Assembly: GCA_009668925.1 (NCBI GenBank)
Contig: SBEK01000131.1
Span: 1 to 12,019, forward strand
From: Deltaproteobacteria bacterium
GTDB taxonomy: Bacteria; Desulfobacterota; Syntrophia; Syntrophales; Smithellaceae
DNA length: 12,019 nucleotides
Reading direction: 5' to 3'
Part shown: positions 6,252 to 12,019 of the stretch, piece after piece
How the letters are laid out: every line of letters starts with the position of its first letter
Position numbering within the stretch: the first letter of the stretch is position 1
Translations under genes and position numbers: made by a program
Notes under the pieces: model-generated
What the model saw: only the letters and a program-made list of their open reading frames with translations
Told to the model about the DNA's origin: nothing
Databases searched by the model: none

Positions 6252-7991
6252 TCACCGGCGCAGTTTTCGCAAACGGGGCTTTTCTTTACGCTCCGCCGGC
6301 ATTTCATAGAGCAGGCGGCGAACGGTTTCCCGATGTATCGCCGCTTCATTGCAGGCCATCGCATCATCCGCCGTCACCACTTCCGACAGGGCCACGCCGA
6401 CCTCAGCTTCACCCGCGGCAACAACCGTAGCTCCTGCCCGGCGCAGCGCTGCCGCGTCGCGAAGATGTGCGCAGCGCACCAGAATTTTCAGATCGGGATT
6501 AAGGAGGCGCGCCTGTTTGATGACTTCGGCGGCATCTTCAATGTCCGTGCTCAGGATCAGGCTGCCGGCCGTCGCGATACCCGCATCATCAAGCGACCCG
6601 GGGCGCAGGACGTCACCGTATATCGCGGCGTAGCCTTCTGCCTTCAGTTGACGAATCGTGTCGAGATTGAGATCGATCACCGTGATTTCAGCGCCGCGGT
6701 CCAGAAGAAGCTTGTGCACGATTTTTCCGACCGGTCCGTAGCCGACCAGAATACAGCGATTGGGGTCCATCGCCTGATCGTGGCGCGGGCTCGGGGCAAC
6801 CGGAACGGACCGGGACCGCGAAGACGGCGCCAGCCGGCGCGCCCAACCGTAAATATATGGGTTCAAAGCAATGGAGATGATGGAAGCGGCTACCAGGGCG
6901 TTCCATCCGGCATCATTGATGAGGCCGAGTCTGAGAGCGACCGTGCCGAGAATGAAGCTGAATTCACCCACCTGAGAAAAGGCCGCGCCGATCGGGATTG
7001 CCGACGCCAGCGGCTGGCCGAGGGCGCGTACGGTCAGAGCGGCGGCCAATGGTTTAACGATGATCACGACAAACAGCACGGCGGCGATGACCCCAGGAAC
7101 CTGCAGCAGACTCCGCGGATCAAACAGCATGCCAACCGCCACGAAGAAGAGCACCGCAAAAGCGTCGCGCATGGGCAGCGCATCGTTGGCCGCCCTTGCC
7201 GCAAACTCGGAGCGGCCCACGGCCAAACCGGCCAGAAAAGCGCCCAGGGCCATCGAAACGCCGAAGATCTTGGCGGAACCGACAGCGATGCCGACGGCAA
7301 GGACCAGCACCGCCAGCGTGAAGATTTCCCGGGAACGGGTTTTGGCAATGCGCTCCAGCGCCCAGGGGATCACCCATTTGCCCAGCACCACAACAACGGC
7401 GACCAGGCCCAGGATTTTTAATCCGGCCTGCCCCAGGACGGTCCCGATGCCGCCCATTTCCACGCTCCCGTTGGGGGCAAAGAGAATGGGTAAAAGGAGC
7501 AAGAGCCCCACGGTAAGAATATCTTCCACGACGGTCCAGCCGATGGCGATGTGGCCGATCCTGGCGTGCAGATCATGCCACTTGGCCAGCACCAAAACCA
7601 TCACGACCGTACTGGCCACTGAGATCGCCATCCCCAGAATAAAACTCGACGTCCATGTCCAACCCATCAAGTGCAGGATAAACGCCAGAGCCATTGTGGA
7701 TGCTGTGCTTTGAATCAGCGCACCCGGCAGAGCGATGCGCCACACCGCGATCAGTTCCCTCAAGTTGAAACGCAGCCCGATTCCAAAGAGAAGCAGGATT
7801 ACACCGATCTCGGCAAATTGCTCCGCAATGGTCCGGTTAATGAACAGGCCGGGGGTAAAGGGGCCAACCATAATGCCGGCGATCAGGTAACCGATGATCG
7901 GGGATAACTTCAGGCGCAGTGCGATATAGCCGAAAACGAGCGCTCCCGCGAGGCCGATGGCAAAAGTGAGCAGAATGTTCAGCTCATCCAT
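6252..7991 (-). CDS. CPA2 cation:proton antiporter with TrkA-N (RCK) domain, Kef/YbaL type
   Basis: This 579-residue inner-membrane protein has a transport half (about 1-385) rich in hydrophobic helices. SPIIGYLIAGIMVGP (30-44), LLLFGIGLRFNL (67-78) and GWTVVEDILTV (151-161, with Glu156-Asp157) match the monovalent cation:proton antiporter-2 family, most like YbaL/KefB. FFVAVGMLFDP (282-292) and AAFSQVGEFSFIL (336-348) are further family segments. A short basic linker (387-410) leads to a TrkA-N domain with CILVGYGPVGK (413-423) and Asp440 at the end of the second strand, which favours NAD(H) binding; a closing TrkA-C domain is not evident. Family members exchange K+ or Na+ for H+ and are gated by nucleotides or glutathione adducts. 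AGGAGA precedes the start. It heads a two-gene leftward unit with the Usp gene. Confidence 0.92.
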   Translation of the reverse strand: MDELNILLTFAIGLAGALVFGYIALRLKLSPIIGYLIAGIMVGPFTPGLFINRTIAEQFAEIGVILLLFGIGLRFNLRELIAVWRIALPGALIQSTASTMALAFILHLMGWTWTSSFILGMAISVASTVVMVLVLAKWHDLHARIGHIAIGWTVVEDILTVGLLLLLPILFAPNGSVEMGGIGTVLGQAGLKILGLVAVVVVLGKWVIPWALERIAKTRSREIFTLAVLVLAVGIAVGSAKIFGVSMALGAFLAGLAVGRSEFAARAANDALPMRDAFAVLFFVAVGMLFDPRSLLQVPGVIAAVLFVVIIVKPLAAALTVRALGQPLASAIPIGAAFSQVGEFSFILGTVALRLGLINDAGWNALVAASIISIALNPYIYGWARRLAPSSRSRSVPVAPSPRHDQAMDPNRCILVGYGPVGKIVHKLLLDRGAEITVIDLNLDTIRQLKAEGYAAIYGDVLRPGSLDDAGIATAGSLILSTDIEDAAEVIKQARLLNPDLKILVRCAHLRDAAALRRAGATVVAAGEAEVGVALSEVVTADDAMACNEAAIHRETVRRLLYEMPAERKEKPRLRKLRR

Positions 7992-8027
7992 TTCTTCTCC
8001 TGCAAGAAATTAGATCGTATTTGAATT

Positions 8028-8036
8028 AATATAACA
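8028..8036 (-). promoter_or_regulatory. Candidate extended -10 for the antiporter-usp operon
   Basis: On the minus strand these bases read TGT-TATATT, an extended -10 element, 37 bp upstream of the antiporter start. A weak -35 (CTGGCT) lies 17 bp further upstream. This is sequence resemblance only. Confidence 0.4.
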
Positions 8037-8087
8037 CGGAGAAGATCAAAAGCCAGAGGCATCAACAAGGATTTGCAAAATTTCCGC

Positions 8088-8115
8088 TTGTTGGATGTTG
8101 CAAATCTGCTAAAAT
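8088..8115 (+). promoter_or_regulatory. Candidate promoter for the PhoH gene
   Basis: TTGTTG (8088-8093) and TAAAAT (8110-8115) are separated by 16 bp and lie about 100 bp before the phoH start. Two TTGCAAA words (8073 and 8098) flank the -35 region and could be protein sites. This is a moderate match to a sigma-70 promoter. Confidence 0.4.
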
Positions 8116-8148
8116 AGTCCTCAAGGAAAAACACATCATCTGAAACAC

Positions 8149-8156
8149 AGGAGGTG
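8149..8156 (+). promoter_or_regulatory. Perfect Shine-Dalgarno sequence without a start codon
   Basis: AGGAGGTG is a full eight-base complement to the 16S rRNA 3' end but has no ATG or TTG at useful spacing. The only in-frame option is a GTG within the motif, giving a nine-codon frame. It lies 55 bp before the phoH ATG, which has its own AGGAG at 8202-8206. It could be a ribosome standby or regulatory site. Confidence 0.4.
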
Positions 8157-8211
8157 CAGCCGCAGAAATTCAACATTCCATAACCTATAACCCCTAAGCC
8201 CAGGAGCGATC

Positions 8212-9600
8212 ATGACGACTGCGAAAAAAGGCAAAACGGAAGCGATTGCGGAGAAAGTGGTAAAACCGGCGGGTAAAGTTCCGGAGAAGTATTTTGTGGT
8301 GGATACCAGCGCCTTGGAATACGGTATGGATGTATTTGAAAAGCTGCGTCAGAACGGACGCAACTGCGTCCTGATCCCTTACGCGACCTGGGAAGAACTG
8401 GATAGTCACAAAACAGGCAACGACTTCAAGGCGGACATTGCGCGCACCGTCATTCGCAACGTCCGCAATTTGTTTCGAACAAAAGACCATTCCGTTCGCT
8501 TCTTTCATTATGACTTCTCACTGGTGAAAGATGCCGATCTCAAACCCGACAAAAACGACCATTGCATCATCGCCACGGCGCTCAATGCCAAAAAGAAGCT
8601 GCGCAATAAAAAAATTATTCTCGTCACGCAGGATGCGGCGCTCGAAACACTGGCGCTGAACTTCGGCATCGACGTCCAGTCGGTAAAAATGGATCAAACG
8701 GACGTCAAGCTGCAGCATATCTCCCGGACAACCGTTAATCTTCAGCGTCATTGGATTTCCGACAAAGCGTTTCCCGTTAAAATTCCCGAGGCCAAACTGG
8801 CGACGCAATTGAGTCAGGTTCGCCCGAATGAAGGGATCGTCTGTTATTGCGATGTCGGCGGTGTCTGGGGGCCGGCGTTTGCCGCCGTCCGCAAAGGAGA
8901 TCATTTTCGCATTATTGAAAAGGATATTCATCTTCTGGGCGTGAAGCCGCGGTCGAACAACGGTGACATCAACTGGGCTCAGTTCATCGCCATGGACGTT
9001 CTGCGGGACGCATCCATTCCGCTGGTGGCGTTGACCGGCAAGGCGGGAACCGCCAAGACGTTTCTGGCGCTGCTGGCCGCCCTGGAGCAGGCGTCCCACT
9101 ACCGGCAGATTCTCGTCAGCCGCGCCACGATCCAACTGGGCAACAAGGACCGGCTCGGCTATTCACCGGGCGACATTGACGCCAAGATGAAACCCTGGAT
9201 GCACCCGATCTATGACAATATCAACGCCATTAAGGGCCTCGTCGATGAAAAGATGAAGGACAAGATCAACGAATGGCTGGCCAACGGAAAGATCGAGATG
9301 ATGGACCTGGATAAGATCCGCGGCCGGTCGATCCAGAAGTGTTTTGTGATCGTCGACGAAATCCAGAACCTCCCCCCCTCGCATGTCAAAGCCATCGCGA
9401 CGCGCGGCGGTGAAGGCACGAAAATGGTTTTTACCGGCGATTTCTCCTACGATCAGATCGACGTTCCCTGGCTCGACGAACGCTCCAACGGTCTGTCCGT
9501 TCTTAATGCCAAAATGAGCGGCAGCAGCCTTTTCGGAAGTGTGTATCTGGATCAGGCTATCCGGTCGGAGCTGACGAAGGAAATTCTGGAGCGCTGGTAG
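8212..9600 (+). CDS. PhoH-family ATPase with N-terminal PIN domain (PIN-PhoH)
   Basis: This 462-residue cytosolic protein starts with a basic tail (1-25), then a PIN ribonuclease domain. The acidic PIN residues are in place: Asp31 in VVDTSAL, Glu61/Glu62 in WEELD, Asp116 in KNDHCIIATAL and Asp141 in TQDAAL. The C-terminal half (about 252-462) is a PhoH ATPase with P-loop GKAGTAKT (276-283), VSRATIQLG, LGYSPGDIDAKMKPWMHPI (315-333), Walker B CFVIVDEIQNLPP (377-389), FTGD (407-410) and IRSEL (450-454). PIN-PhoH proteins such as PhoH2 act as ATP-driven RNA helicase/RNase in studied bacteria. The P-loop has Ala281 where glycine is near-universal (GxxGTGKT), and the usual GERSEL reads QAIRSEL, so ATPase activity may be altered. 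AGGAG five bases before ATG supports the start. No antitoxin-like partner gene lies upstream. Confidence 0.92.
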   Translation: MTTAKKGKTEAIAEKVVKPAGKVPEKYFVVDTSALEYGMDVFEKLRQNGRNCVLIPYATWEELDSHKTGNDFKADIARTVIRNVRNLFRTKDHSVRFFHYDFSLVKDADLKPDKNDHCIIATALNAKKKLRNKKIILVTQDAALETLALNFGIDVQSVKMDQTDVKLQHISRTTVNLQRHWISDKAFPVKIPEAKLATQLSQVRPNEGIVCYCDVGGVWGPAFAAVRKGDHFRIIEKDIHLLGVKPRSNNGDINWAQFIAMDVLRDASIPLVALTGKAGTAKTFLALLAALEQASHYRQILVSRATIQLGNKDRLGYSPGDIDAKMKPWMHPIYDNINAIKGLVDEKMKDKINEWLANGKIEMMDLDKIRGRSIQKCFVIVDEIQNLPPSHVKAIATRGGEGTKMVFTGDFSYDQIDVPWLDERSNGLSVLNAKMSGSSLFGSVYLDQAIRSELTKEILERW

Positions 9601-9608
9601 GGCTGGCA

Positions 9609-9628
9609 AGGCTTTCAGACTGTTAGCC
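9609..9628. repeat. Repeat unit C after phoH
   Basis: AGGCTTTCAGACTGTTAGCC shares 14 of its first 15 bases with the arm of the 1113-1229 inverted repeat. It begins nine bases after the phoH stop. No terminator-like stem with T run was seen in this gap. Confidence 0.6.
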
Positions 9629-9671
9629 GAAACAATCTCGTACAGTTCTGTAAATCTTATACCCAGCTGCC

Positions 9672-9740
9672 CAGGAATGTGTCCTGAATGAAGGACATAA
9701 TGTAAAATACGCTTGACATATTATCAAATATACATTACAC
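9672..9740 (+). promoter_or_regulatory. Candidate promoter and operator of the XRE gene
   Basis: TTGACA (9713-9718) is a perfect -35 box. It sits within the near-palindrome TTGACATATTATCAA (9713-9727) and between the inverted words TAATGTA (9698-9704) and TACATTA (9731-9737). Upstream, CAGGA/TCCTG (9672-9686) and TGTCCT/AGGACA (9680-9697) form two mutually exclusive small stems. No good -10 is found at 16-18 bp spacing. Dyads over the -35 box just before a gene for a helix-turn-helix protein suggest autorepression. Confidence 0.5.
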
Positions 9741-9747
9741 ACATCTC

Positions 9748-9960
9748 ATGATTGAGAACAAACTCAAAATCGCCCGGGTAACCAACGGGAATTTGACTCA
9801 GGCGGAGGTCGCCGAAAAAGCGGGCTGCTCACGCCAGACGATCAATTCCATCGAAAACAGCAAATTCATTCCTTCGGTGGAACTGGCGCTGCGCATCGCG
9901 CAGGTGCTTTGTGTGCGCGTTGAGGATATTTTTTTTCTGTCCGGAGAAAAGGCGCGATGA
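9748..9960 (+). CDS. Small XRE-family helix-turn-helix transcriptional regulator
   Basis: The 70-residue protein is almost entirely one XRE/Cro-type DNA-binding domain. LTQAEVAEKAGCSRQTINSIEN (16-37) is the helix-turn-helix, with SRQTINSIE as the recognition helix, followed by KFIPSVELALRIAQVLCVRVEDIFFL, the usual closing helices of the short YgzD-like subgroup. No sensory domain is present, so any signal would come from a partner. There is no clear Shine-Dalgarno before ATG 9748, and the AT-rich dyads end only about ten bases upstream, so a very short or leaderless mRNA is possible. A membrane protein gene follows after 40 bp. In the family such regulators often repress their own operon. Confidence 0.88.
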   Translation: MIENKLKIARVTNGNLTQAEVAEKAGCSRQTINSIENSKFIPSVELALRIAQVLCVRVEDIFFLSGEKAR

Positions 9961-10000
9961 CCAGATTTGAGACCAACCGGATGTAAGCGGGGAAACTTCT

Positions 10001-10285
10001 ATGGATGAAATAGCCATCATGCGCATCATCGTGATTATCACGACATTGATCTACATTGTGTTTTATGTAATTGACCGGCGGACCATCATCGATGAACGCG
10101 AATCGCTCATTCAACTCAAAGTCGCCAGTCTCCAGCAGCAGGTTGCGCTGGGCGGACTGATGGTGATTGTTGCCGTGTATCTTTTTCACCCGTCCTTAAA
10201 CGCGATGTACCCGATCCTGGTTTTCGCCCTTTCCTCCATTTACACGTATCTGGCCGGCGTTTTTTACTACCGCCGTAAGATGTAG
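10001..10285 (+). CDS. Small three-helix membrane protein next to XRE regulator
   Basis: The 94-residue protein has hydrophobic segments at about 7-24, 48-62 and 69-90, and ends in a basic YYRRKM. Between helix one and helix two lies a charged stretch, DRRTIIDERESLIQLKVAS (25-43). The DER-E-x-LI-x-LK pattern resembles small membrane proteins of the DUF2178 kind that are found beside XRE regulators in archaea and bacteria; this likeness is from memory and unverified. By the positive-inside rule the charged loop and C-terminus are probably placed so that the DERES loop is cytoplasmic. GGGGAAA before ATG supports the start. It lies 40 bp after the regulator and 9 bp before the protease, so an operon is likely. 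Function unknown; a membrane sensor for the regulator or a substrate of the protease are options. Confidence 0.75.
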   Translation: MDEIAIMRIIVIITTLIYIVFYVIDRRTIIDERESLIQLKVASLQQQVALGGLMVIVAVYLFHPSLNAMYPILVFALSSIYTYLAGVFYYRRKM

Positions 10286-10294
10286 AGGCGAACA

Positions 10295-11008
10295 ATGATT
10301 TATTTTTGTGTTTTTGTCGTTATCTGTTTGATTATTCTTGTCCACGAAGGAGGGCATCTTCTGGCGGCAAGGCTTACCTCTCTTCCGGTCAAAACCGTCT
10401 CCATCGGTTTCGGACCGAGGCTGGCGGGCTTCAGCCGCCGGGGCGTCGATTACCGGCTGTCTTTGATTCCCCTGGGAGGATATATCGAACCGGCCGTGTC
10501 GACAGAGGAAGAATTCTATGCGATTGGGCTTGGCCGGCGGGTAATCTTTACGCTCGGCGGCGTCGCGGCCAATATCGTCTTCGCCGTCGGGATACTGTTC
10601 ATTCACCAAATGCTCAGCGCGGAAACGCCGGCTGCATCCGCATTCCTGACGGCGTGCCGGAATACTTTGTCTTTTATCGCTCTCATCGCTTCGACGATTC
10701 CCGCCCTTTTCACGACGAGCGGCGAACTTGCCGGAATCATCGGAGTCGCGAGGCAGGGTGGATCATTTATCGCCGGGAATTTTGAGCACATCTTCACTTT
10801 CGCCGGCCTTTTGAGTCTGAATCTGGCAGTGATCAATCTGCTCCCGCTGCCGGTTCTCGACGGCGGCAAAGCGCTGTTTTATGCCCTGGAAAAGATCGTC
10901 CCGCAGCTGCGAAGCGTTTCCGCCGGTTTATCCATGGCGGGGTGGATTGTAATCATGGGTCTGACGATCCTGGCGACATCCAACGATATTGCAAAATTTG
11001 CGGCCTGA
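10295..11008 (+). CDS. Minimal site-2 protease (peptidase M50) without PDZ domain
   Basis: This 237-residue integral membrane zinc protease has HEGGH (17-21) in the first hydrophobic helix, giving two zinc ligands and the catalytic Glu18. The second motif NLLPLPVLDGGK (181-192), with Asp189 as third ligand, lies in a late helix. GFGPRLAGFSRRGVDYRLSLIPLGGYIEPA (38-67) is the beta-hairpin region found in RseP-like enzymes, and GGVAANIVFA (88-97) and TSGELAGIIGVA (141-152) are further family segments. RseP/RasP proteins are about 350-450 residues with one or two PDZ domains; here residues 68-140 leave no room for one. Substrate selection must therefore differ. GAGGCG precedes ATG, nine bases after the membrane protein gene. 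The family cuts transmembrane helices of anti-sigma factors, remnant signal peptides or other membrane proteins; the target here is unknown. Confidence 0.9.
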   Translation: MIYFCVFVVICLIILVHEGGHLLAARLTSLPVKTVSIGFGPRLAGFSRRGVDYRLSLIPLGGYIEPAVSTEEEFYAIGLGRRVIFTLGGVAANIVFAVGILFIHQMLSAETPAASAFLTACRNTLSFIALIASTIPALFTTSGELAGIIGVARQGGSFIAGNFEHIFTFAGLLSLNLAVINLLPLPVLDGGKALFYALEKIVPQLRSVSAGLSMAGWIVIMGLTILATSNDIAKFAA

Positions 11009-11054
11009 GTAAATCCGCTCCGGTTCACCATTAATAGAAAGAGGTTATCGAGTT

Positions 11055-11687
11055 ATGAAAGAAAAAGAATCGTCCCCGTTGAAGACAAAATCAAAGATCA
11101 GAGAATTTATTGAAGCGATCCTGACCGCCGTCCTTATCGCGGCCTTCATCATTTCCTTTGTTATCCAGGCTTTTAAAATTCCGTCCGGCTCCATGATTCC
11201 CACCCTGCTGGTCGGCGATCATCTCTTCGTCAACAAATTTATTTACGGGGTGAAGATTCCGTACTTCCGGACAACCATCATCCCGGTCAGTGAACCGAAA
11301 AGAGGCGACGTTGTCGTCTTCATTTATCCGCAGGACCGGTCCAAGGATTTCATCAAGCGGGTCATCGGCGTCGCCGGCGATAAGATTGAAATGAAAAACA
11401 AAAAGCTCTTCATCAACGGGCAGCCGAATGCTGATGCCTTCGGCGTTTATGACGACAAAGAGATTTTGCCGGCCGATGTGCAGCCGCGCGACAATTTCGG
11501 CCCGGTAACCGTACCGAAGGATTCTCTTTTCGTGATGGGAGATAATCGCGACCACAGCCTGGACAGCCGTTTCTGGGGATTCGTCGATCTGAAAGATGTT
11601 CAGGGCAAAGCCTTCATCCTTTACTGGTCATGGAATGCTGAAGATAAAAGCGTCCGTTGGGACCGCATCGCCAAGCTGATCAAATAG
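11055..11687 (+). CDS. lepB: Signal peptidase I
   Basis: This 210-residue inner-membrane serine protease removes signal peptides from exported proteins. One N-terminal membrane helix spans about 18-40. It is followed by box B KIPSGSMIPTLLVGD with the nucleophile Ser46, box D with the general base Lys101 in DFIKRVIGVAGDKIE, and box E GDNRDHSLDSRFWGFV (162-177). The length and single helix match the short form common outside enterobacteria. AGAGG before ATG supports the start. It follows the site-2 protease gene after 46 bp and ends before a clear terminator, so it may be read from the XRE operon or from a promoter of its own that I could not identify. Pairing lepB with a site-2 protease makes sense, because some site-2 proteases clear the remnant signal peptides that LepB releases. 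Confidence 0.96.
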   Translation: MKEKESSPLKTKSKIREFIEAILTAVLIAAFIISFVIQAFKIPSGSMIPTLLVGDHLFVNKFIYGVKIPYFRTTIIPVSEPKRGDVVVFIYPQDRSKDFIKRVIGVAGDKIEMKNKKLFINGQPNADAFGVYDDKEILPADVQPRDNFGPVTVPKDSLFVMGDNRDHSLDSRFWGFVDLKDVQGKAFILYWSWNAEDKSVRWDRIAKLIK

Positions 11688-11710
11688 CCGCGCATTTACA
11701 GCACCTGCTG

Positions 11711-11750
11711 AAAAGCCGGCGGGACGCACTCCCACCGGCTTTTTCTTTAT
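11711..11750 (+). terminator. Rho-independent terminator after lepB
   Basis: AAAAGCCGGCGGG (11711-11723) pairs with CCCACCGGCTTTT (11731-11743), twelve pairs with one C-A mismatch and a seven-base loop, followed by TTTTCTTTAT. It begins 24 bp after the lepB stop. The A run on the left would let it act weakly on the other strand too. Confidence 0.9.
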
Positions 11751-11751
11751 C

Positions 11752-11793
11752 TAATAGTCGACAGCCATAGGGAACGGTCGCGACCGTTCCCTA
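11752..11793. repeat. Repeat unit D and perfect 26-bp palindrome
   Basis: TAATAGTCGACAGCC (11752-11766) is a degenerate relative of the other repeat units. It is followed at 11768-11793 by a perfect palindrome whose left half is TAGGGAACGGTCG. With no loop it can form a cruciform or a long stem in RNA. It is probably a REP-like dispersed element. Confidence 0.65.
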
Positions 11794-11816
11794 CATTCAC
11801 TATTTATTAGAAATTT

Positions 11817-11964
11817 GATACCGGTTCGATTTCAAAGGATAACGCGGCGGCAAGGAGGAGGCGCCTGAAGCGTATATTATCATACGTTGAGGACGCCGAC
11901 CCCGGCCTTAAGCCGGGGCAGGCTCTTGCCAACAAAGTTAGCCCCAAGAAAGCGAATCGGTATA
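11817..11964. repeat. Long imperfect inverted repeat enclosing several stems
   Basis: GATACCGGTTCGATTTC (11817-11833) and GAAAGCGAATCGGTATA (11948-11964) are complementary at 14 of 17 positions. The interior carries smaller stems: CGTAT/ATACG (11871-11886) and CCCCGGC-CTTAA-GCCGGGG (11900-11918). An AAGGAGGAGG at 11852-11861 has no start codon after it. The nesting suggests a structured RNA or a composite intergenic element rather than coding sequence. Confidence 0.5.
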
Positions 11965-11965
11965 T

Positions 11966-12019
11966 TTATTTCTTCCCGTAGCCGATTGATCTTGCCGATT
12001 CGGCAATGGCCGGCAGAAC
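11966..12019 (-). CDS. Probable C-terminal end of a leftward gene (partial)
   Basis: From the right edge the minus strand stays open for 17 codons (VLPAIAESARSIGYGKK) and stops at TAA 11966-11968. Codon use resembles the neighbouring genes, and the stop falls just at the edge of the long inverted repeat, as expected for a gene end. The fragment is too short to name a family, and chance is not excluded. Confidence 0.4.
   Translation of the reverse strand, partial: VLPAIAESARSIGYGKK

Noticed and set aside
6129..7421. A 430-codon + strand frame opposite the antiporter and usp genes
   Set aside because: The opposite strand encodes a clear antiporter; the + product is low-complexity, rich in Arg, Gln and His, and has no family features.
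7979..8176. Upstream antitoxin-like gene for PIN-PhoH
   Set aside because: No + strand frame with a start and ribosome site overlaps or adjoins phoH; the minus-strand frame here has no support.
8154..8183. A mini-frame from GTG inside the orphan Shine-Dalgarno
   Set aside because: The start codon would overlap the ribosome site itself and yields only nine codons, so initiation there is implausible.

Overview
The window reads as a chromosomal stretch of a Gram-negative bacterium. The moderately high GC, the gene content and the intergenic repeats recall Desulfobacterota / Deltaproteobacteria, perhaps Syntrophales-like, but that assignment is inference from protein style and is not proven here. 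No tRNA, rRNA, CRISPR array, transposase or phage gene was seen. Most genes are housekeeping or stress genes. The regions that invite a second look are the left edge, the repeat-rich intergenic gaps, and the small regulator / membrane protein / protease cluster near the right end.

Layout. Positions 1-1103 carry two leftward genes: a flavoprotein with an iron-sulfur-flavoprotein-type cysteine motif, followed 12 bp later by a P-loop kinase that closely resembles the 6-phosphofructo-2-kinase domain of eukaryotic PFKFB enzymes and runs off the left edge. A 510-bp gene-free gap (1104-1613) holds a long inverted repeat, a perfect 16-bp palindrome and a GC-rich hairpin with a T run ahead of gap. Positions 1614-4584 are a tight gap-pgk-tpiA operon, the triose part of glycolysis/gluconeogenesis. 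A lone flavodoxin-like gene (4754-5209) faces a leftward pair made of a CPA2 cation:proton antiporter with a C-terminal nucleotide-binding TrkA-N domain (6252-7991) and a tandem universal stress protein (5390-6208). A PIN-PhoH ATPase follows on the + strand (8212-9600).

Positions 9748-11687 form a rightward run: a 70-residue XRE repressor-like protein, a 94-residue three-helix membrane protein, a minimal site-2 protease without a PDZ domain, and signal peptidase I, closed by a good Rho-independent terminator. The last 270 bases hold a perfect 26-bp palindrome, a long imperfect inverted repeat and the probable 3' end of a leftward gene.

How the parts may work together. The PFK-2-like kinase lies divergent from the triose operon, so a role in setting glycolytic/gluconeogenic flux is a natural hypothesis. 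The antiporter and Usp pair suggests nucleotide- or stress-gated ion and pH homeostasis. The XRE/membrane protein/site-2 protease trio has the shape of a small membrane-signalling module, and it is the best candidate here for an undescribed system. A short repeat related to AGGCTTTTAGACTGT recurs in at least four gaps, twice directly in front of a start codon.
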